Assembly: GCF_001889165.1 (NCBI RefSeq)
Contig: NZ_CP016020.1
Span: 904,501-968,500, forward strand
Source: Bacillus weihaiensis
Lineage (GTDB): Bacteria; Bacillota; Bacilli; Bacillales; Bacillaceae
Direction: 5' to 3'
Length of the DNA stretch: 64,000 bases
Part shown: positions 60,810 through 64,000 of the stretch, one piece after another
How the letters are laid out: each line of letters starts with the position of its first letter
Numbering within the stretch: position 1 is the first letter of the stretch
Made by a program: the position numbers and the translations under genes
The notes under the pieces: generated by a model
Database searches by the model: none
What the model saw: only the letters and a program-made list of their open reading frames with translations
What the model was told of the DNA's origin: nothing

Positions 60810-62954
60810 TTATAACCATTTTATCGTTAAGTGGTCACCTGGAGATAACGGTTCTTGAAAGCTAACCTCTTGTTTGTTTTTTAATAATTGAAATTGAGTA
60901 TTTCCTGTTGATGGAATATCAATATCAATAATGGTAAAAAGGTCTTGAAAAATAAATGATGTAACAGGCTTACGTTTTGTCTTTACTTGATCACCGTTAT
61001 AGATTAGATCATCGTAGGACAATTTTTTCTCCTTACGATAAAACTCGGTTAGTTCCCTTTCAAGAACAAGCTCTTGATCATTAAAGAAAATAGGAAGAGT
61101 TTGTTTTGAAAACAAATCTGATTCTAGAATGAATTCTTGTAACGTAGGAGTTTTTATTGGTTTTACCACTAGAACATCTCCATGTTCAACCTTAGCCTCT
61201 TTGGAGGAAAGAAGTCCATTCTTGTATAATTTTCCAGAAAAAGCTTCGAGTTGAACAACATTGTCATCTAATTCAATTGAAAATGGTTTAACGTTCAAAA
61301 GATCATCATAGAATCCGATACTTTCTAAAGCGTCTGATATAGATGAAGGGATGGTACAAATAACCTGATCACGGTCAGTTAAAATGGTATCAAGAGAAGT
61401 TGTTTTTTGATTTACTAGTATAGAAGCATGAACACTATATATTTCTCCATTAAGTGAGATCGCTTTAGAAGGAACTTCATCTAAAAGCTGAGAAATTGGA
61501 ATTTTTGGTGTGTTTCCATCGCAACCTTTTTCAATTAATATGTGATCTCCGTGTTTGATTCCATCCTCTAAAGAACAAAGAATTCCATTTTTCTTCATAA
61601 TTGGTGGAGTACCATGTTCACCTGGAATCGTAATCGTTTGTCCGTTTAGATTCACAATAAGTGCCATACCTGGCTTTCCATATAATCTATTCACTTGAAT
61701 ACCTGAAGCTAATAAACTGTCTGCTACTGTTAGGGTTTTCATATGGAATAGTCGAACGGCACGATCATTGACCTTCACACTAATATACTGTATGGGATTT
61801 TGCTTAGAGGATACAGCAATACCAATAGGTGTTACAAGCTCTGGTCCTTTTTGTACATGGTCAGCAAGCTTCAATTGTTGGATGGCATCAATGCCTCTAA
61901 TAGCTACTCTGTTTTCAGGTAATCCAAGTAATTGTGAGAGTCTACTAGGGAGAGAGGGAGTTAAACTACCTCCACCGACTAACATAACGGCTTTAGGTGC
62001 TATGCCATTGTTAAGAAGGTAAATTTCTTCTTTTATTGCTAGGGCAAGTTTATCAATAGCATGAGAAATTTTAGAAATGGCTTCTTCTTTGGGAATTTCT
62101 GTTTCAAATCCTAATATATCTGTAACCGTGATGCTCTCTTGTGTCGATAGTTGACGTTTTGCTTCTTCTGCTTTAGGAAAGTCTAATAAGAATTCGTCAG
62201 ACATTGCTTCTGTTATCTCATCTCCTGCGATTGGCACCATTCCGTATGAAATGATCGTCCCAAGATCAGTGATGGCGATATCAGAAGTTCCAGCACCAAT
62301 ATCAACAAGGACGACATTTAATCGTCTCATTGATTCAGGGATAAGGACATTAATTGCAGCAATTGGTTCCAGCGTTAATGCTTCCATTTCTAGGTCTGCT
62401 CGATTTAAAGCAGCTAAGAGAGATTCAACAACAATTTTTGGAAGGAAGGTGGCGATAATTTCGACAGATGCTTCATCACCTTGTTGATCTATAAGACTTC
62501 CAATTTCTTCACCATCTAGTAAATAATGAAGAACGGAATATCCTACACAATCATAATGATGGGCAAAGTCTTGTTCATCATGTTGAGCAAGCTGTTGTTG
62601 TGCTATTTGTACACCCATTAGCTCAAGGTGAAGGATATCCTCCTTTTGAATCATAGGCTTTCCTTGTATTTCGAATGATGCGACAGCTCGTTCTGTTTTT
62701 AAGGCGCGTCCAGCAGCAGCTACACATACTTTCTTAAGAGGGCCATGAGTAGCTTCTAGCTCATGTTTGATGTCGGTAATAACATTTGCCACAGCGAGAA
62801 CATCGTGGATTTGACCATCAAGCATAGCTCGTTTATCATGCTCCTTGATGACAGTATCGATAATATAGTAATATCCGTCTTCTTCCTTCAGCATTAAGCC
62901 AACAACGGATCGAGTTCCAATGTCGAGAGCAAAAGTAAGATCTGTGTTATTCAT
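60810..62954 (-). CDS. FtsA-like actin-fold ATPase with repetitive C-terminal domain
   Basis: The 714-residue protein begins with an FtsA-type actin ATPase (residues about 5-370): phosphate-1 LDIGTRSVVGLML, phosphate-2 VVLVDIGAGTSDIAI near 215, and adenosine motif AVMLVGGGSLTPSLPSRL near 320. Unlike FtsA it has no C-terminal amphipathic membrane helix. It carries about 300 further residues with four GD-turn units (HGDHILIE, HGDVLVV, NGDQVKT, PGDHLTIKW), reminiscent of beta-grasp or SLBB-like repeats. Relatives in Bacillus are annotated as FtsA-like. The role is unknown; envelope or division scaffolding is a guess. Confidence 0.8.
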   Translation of the reverse strand: MNNTDLTFALDIGTRSVVGLMLKEEDGYYYIIDTVIKEHDKRAMLDGQIHDVLAVANVITDIKHELEATHGPLKKVCVAAAGRALKTERAVASFEIQGKPMIQKEDILHLELMGVQIAQQQLAQHDEQDFAHHYDCVGYSVLHYLLDGEEIGSLIDQQGDEASVEIIATFLPKIVVESLLAALNRADLEMEALTLEPIAAINVLIPESMRRLNVVLVDIGAGTSDIAITDLGTIISYGMVPIAGDEITEAMSDEFLLDFPKAEEAKRQLSTQESITVTDILGFETEIPKEEAISKISHAIDKLALAIKEEIYLLNNGIAPKAVMLVGGGSLTPSLPSRLSQLLGLPENRVAIRGIDAIQQLKLADHVQKGPELVTPIGIAVSSKQNPIQYISVKVNDRAVRLFHMKTLTVADSLLASGIQVNRLYGKPGMALIVNLNGQTITIPGEHGTPPIMKKNGILCSLEDGIKHGDHILIEKGCDGNTPKIPISQLLDEVPSKAISLNGEIYSVHASILVNQKTTSLDTILTDRDQVICTIPSSISDALESIGFYDDLLNVKPFSIELDDNVVQLEAFSGKLYKNGLLSSKEAKVEHGDVLVVKPIKTPTLQEFILESDLFSKQTLPIFFNDQELVLERELTEFYRKEKKLSYDDLIYNGDQVKTKRKPVTSFIFQDLFTIIDIDIPSTGNTQFQLLKNKQEVSFQEPLSPGDHLTIKWL

Positions 62955-63442
62955 TTTTGTGCACCTTTCTTATACCAGATGTCATCAATTGAAAGTTGTT
63001 AGATCGAACAAATCCAACGTACCGACTTCTTCACTGCATACAATCTCTTTTCCTTCTTGCATACCAGGAGTGTAGGTACTTTATGTTTATATTCATAAGG
63101 ATGAAAGTGTAAGAAAAGAGTCTTGTGGAAAAGTCTATTTAGCATACCTATTAAAAATAAAACGCTTTACCGCTTAAAAGCGTTTAAATAGTAAAGTTTT
63201 TAATGACAACCGATACATTATCGTTTATAATAACTACTAATTATAGAAAATGTACCACACTTTCAATGAATGATAAAGAAAACATTACGTATAAAGCGAA
63301 GTCCATGTGTTTTATATGAAAAAAGAGTTTTTTCTCATATAGGCGATGAAGCTACATATACATCTACTTCTTTTTAAAACGGTCATTTTCATTGGTTAGT
63401 GGTTTACGTGATCTTAAATTTATATGCGAAAGGATGAGAGAG
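62955..63442. other. Divergent control region between the FtsA-like gene and aroA
   Basis: No gene is visible. Two hairpins occur: AAACGCTTT (63160-63168) with AAAGCGTTT (63177-63185), and TATATGA-A6 (63313-63324) with T6-CTCATATA (63328-63341). Promoters for both divergent genes must lie here but none stands out clearly. Confidence 0.55.
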
Positions 63443-64000
63443 ATGAGTAATGCAGAATTAGAAGCATTAAGAGAGAGAGCAGACGAGATTAATTTACAGA
63501 TTTTAAAGCTGATAAATGAGCGAGGAAGAGTAGTACAAGAAATTGGTAAAAAGAAGGAATCACAAGGTGTACATCGTTATGATCCTGTTCGCGAACGTAA
63601 AATGTTAGATAGTATTAAAGAATATAACGATGGTCCATTCGAAAATTCAACTTTACAACATATATTTAAAGAAATCTTTAAAGCTGGTCTAGAATTACAA
63701 GAAGATGATCATAGTAAAGCGTTATTAGTATCACGTAAGAAAAAACCTGAAGATACGATTGTAGAAGTTAACGGAGTTAGAATTGGGGACGGTAGTCAAT
63801 CGTTTATTGTTGGACCATGTGCAGTTGAAAGTTACGAGCAAGTAGCCGCTGTTGCGGAACAAGCGAAAAAGCAAGGAATTAAAATTCTACGAGGAGGAGC
63901 ATTTAAGCCTCGTACTAGTCCATATGATTTCCAAGGACTTGGTCTTGAAGGGCTGAAAATCCTTAGAAGAGTTGGAGACGAATATGGTTTAGCAATTATC
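63443..64000 (+). CDS. aroA: Bifunctional chorismate mutase / DAHP synthase, 3' end outside window
   Basis: 186 codons are visible. The N-terminus ([20 protein letters not shown], residues 1-85) is an AroQ-type chorismate mutase with the conserved R-x-x-D-E-I-N and [16 protein letters not shown]. From residue about 105 the DAHP synthase barrel starts ([14 protein letters not shown] near 112, then [20 protein letters not shown] near 150). The fusion, typical of Bacillus AroA, gives feedback control by chorismate and prephenate. The ATG follows GAAAGGATGAGAGAG. Confidence 0.95.
   Translation, partial: MSNAELEALRERADEINLQILKLINERGRVVQEIGKKKESQGVHRYDPVRERKMLDSIKEYNDGPFENSTLQHIFKEIFKAGLELQEDDHSKALLVSRKKKPEDTIVEVNGVRIGDGSQSFIVGPCAVESYEQVAAVAEQAKKQGIKILRGGAFKPRTSPYDFQGLGLEGLKILRRVGDEYGLAII

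Noticed and set aside
1-64000. CRISPR array, tRNA or rRNA genes, prophage or toxin-antitoxin system
   Set aside because: No regularly spaced direct repeats, no tRNA cloverleaf with CCA/T-loop motifs, no rRNA segments and no recognisable phage or toxin genes were seen. The cloverleaf-like repeat lacks GTTCRA/T-loop features and is not a tRNA.

Overview
The window is about 64 kb of low-GC Gram-positive chromosome from a spore-forming member of the Bacillaceae. The order of genes follows, from memory, the Bacillus subtilis ytoA-ytpA-ytpB / ytqB-ytqA / ytwF-leuS / ytfP-ytgP / ythPQ / ytiP-ytjP-ytkP / ytlPQR-amyX-ytmP-ytzH-trmB-ytnP-ytzB-ytoP / ytpPQ-sftA-murC / ytxGHJ-aroA region. Sporulation-lineage genes (cse60, sftA), bacillithiol redox (ytxJ) and a leucine T-box agree with this. 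Species cannot be named from sequence alone. The backbone is ordinary housekeeping; the unusual content lies in inserted modules and in intergenic repeats.

Layout. 1-6.9 kb: partial glycosyltransferase, PAP2 phosphatase, ytoA, ytpA, the terpene synthase ytpB, the tRNA wobble-uridine pair ytqB/ytqA, ytzC and a small basic protein. 6.9-9.1 kb: a MacB-like ABC transporter whose sigma-A promoter is overlapped by a large perfect inverted repeat. 9.6-12.4 kb: a TSUP exporter, an amino-acid-hydroxylase-like 2-oxoglutarate/Fe(II) oxygenase and a divergent TrmB-family regulator, with palindromes in the shared promoter region. 12.7-14.9 kb: a decayed serine-recombinase fragment, a GNAT acetyltransferase and an MFS permease. 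15.1-20.2 kb: a ketone-body catabolic module comprising a PAS-AAA-Fis sigma-54 activator, a consensus -24/-12 promoter with an upstream inverted repeat, the CoA-transferase scoAB, a GntP-type permease and 3-hydroxybutyrate dehydrogenase. 20.2-23.8 kb: T-box-controlled leuS and a rhodanese.

23.8-45.5 kb: cse60, ytfP, the MurJ-type flippase ytgP, rsuA-type pseudouridine synthase, ytzE, the ythPQ ABC transporter, methionine aminopeptidase, purine permease with candidate PurR boxes, dipeptidase, MFS permease, cysteine synthase, RNA cyclic phosphodiesterase, LrgA/LrgB, ytlQ, lipid kinase ytlR, pullulanase amyX, ytmP and ytzH. 45.7-64 kb: trmB, lactonase ytnP, ytzB, ytoP, a DUF84 NTPase, ytoQ, a lipoprotein, ytpP, ytpQ, sftA, an unknown gene, murC, ampS, ytxG-ytxH-ytxJ, a large FtsA-like protein with a repetitive C-terminal half, and the start of the DAHP synthase/chorismate mutase gene.

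The strongest non-genic signal is a family of intergenic palindromic elements: three near-identical copies of about 122-126 bp and one 55-bp deletion derivative. Each has a long outer stem and several small internal hairpins, and each lies at the 3' end of a gene. A second, GC-rich repeat is present in two degenerate copies. Many start codons here were reassigned from Shine-Dalgarno spacing; TTG starts are common.
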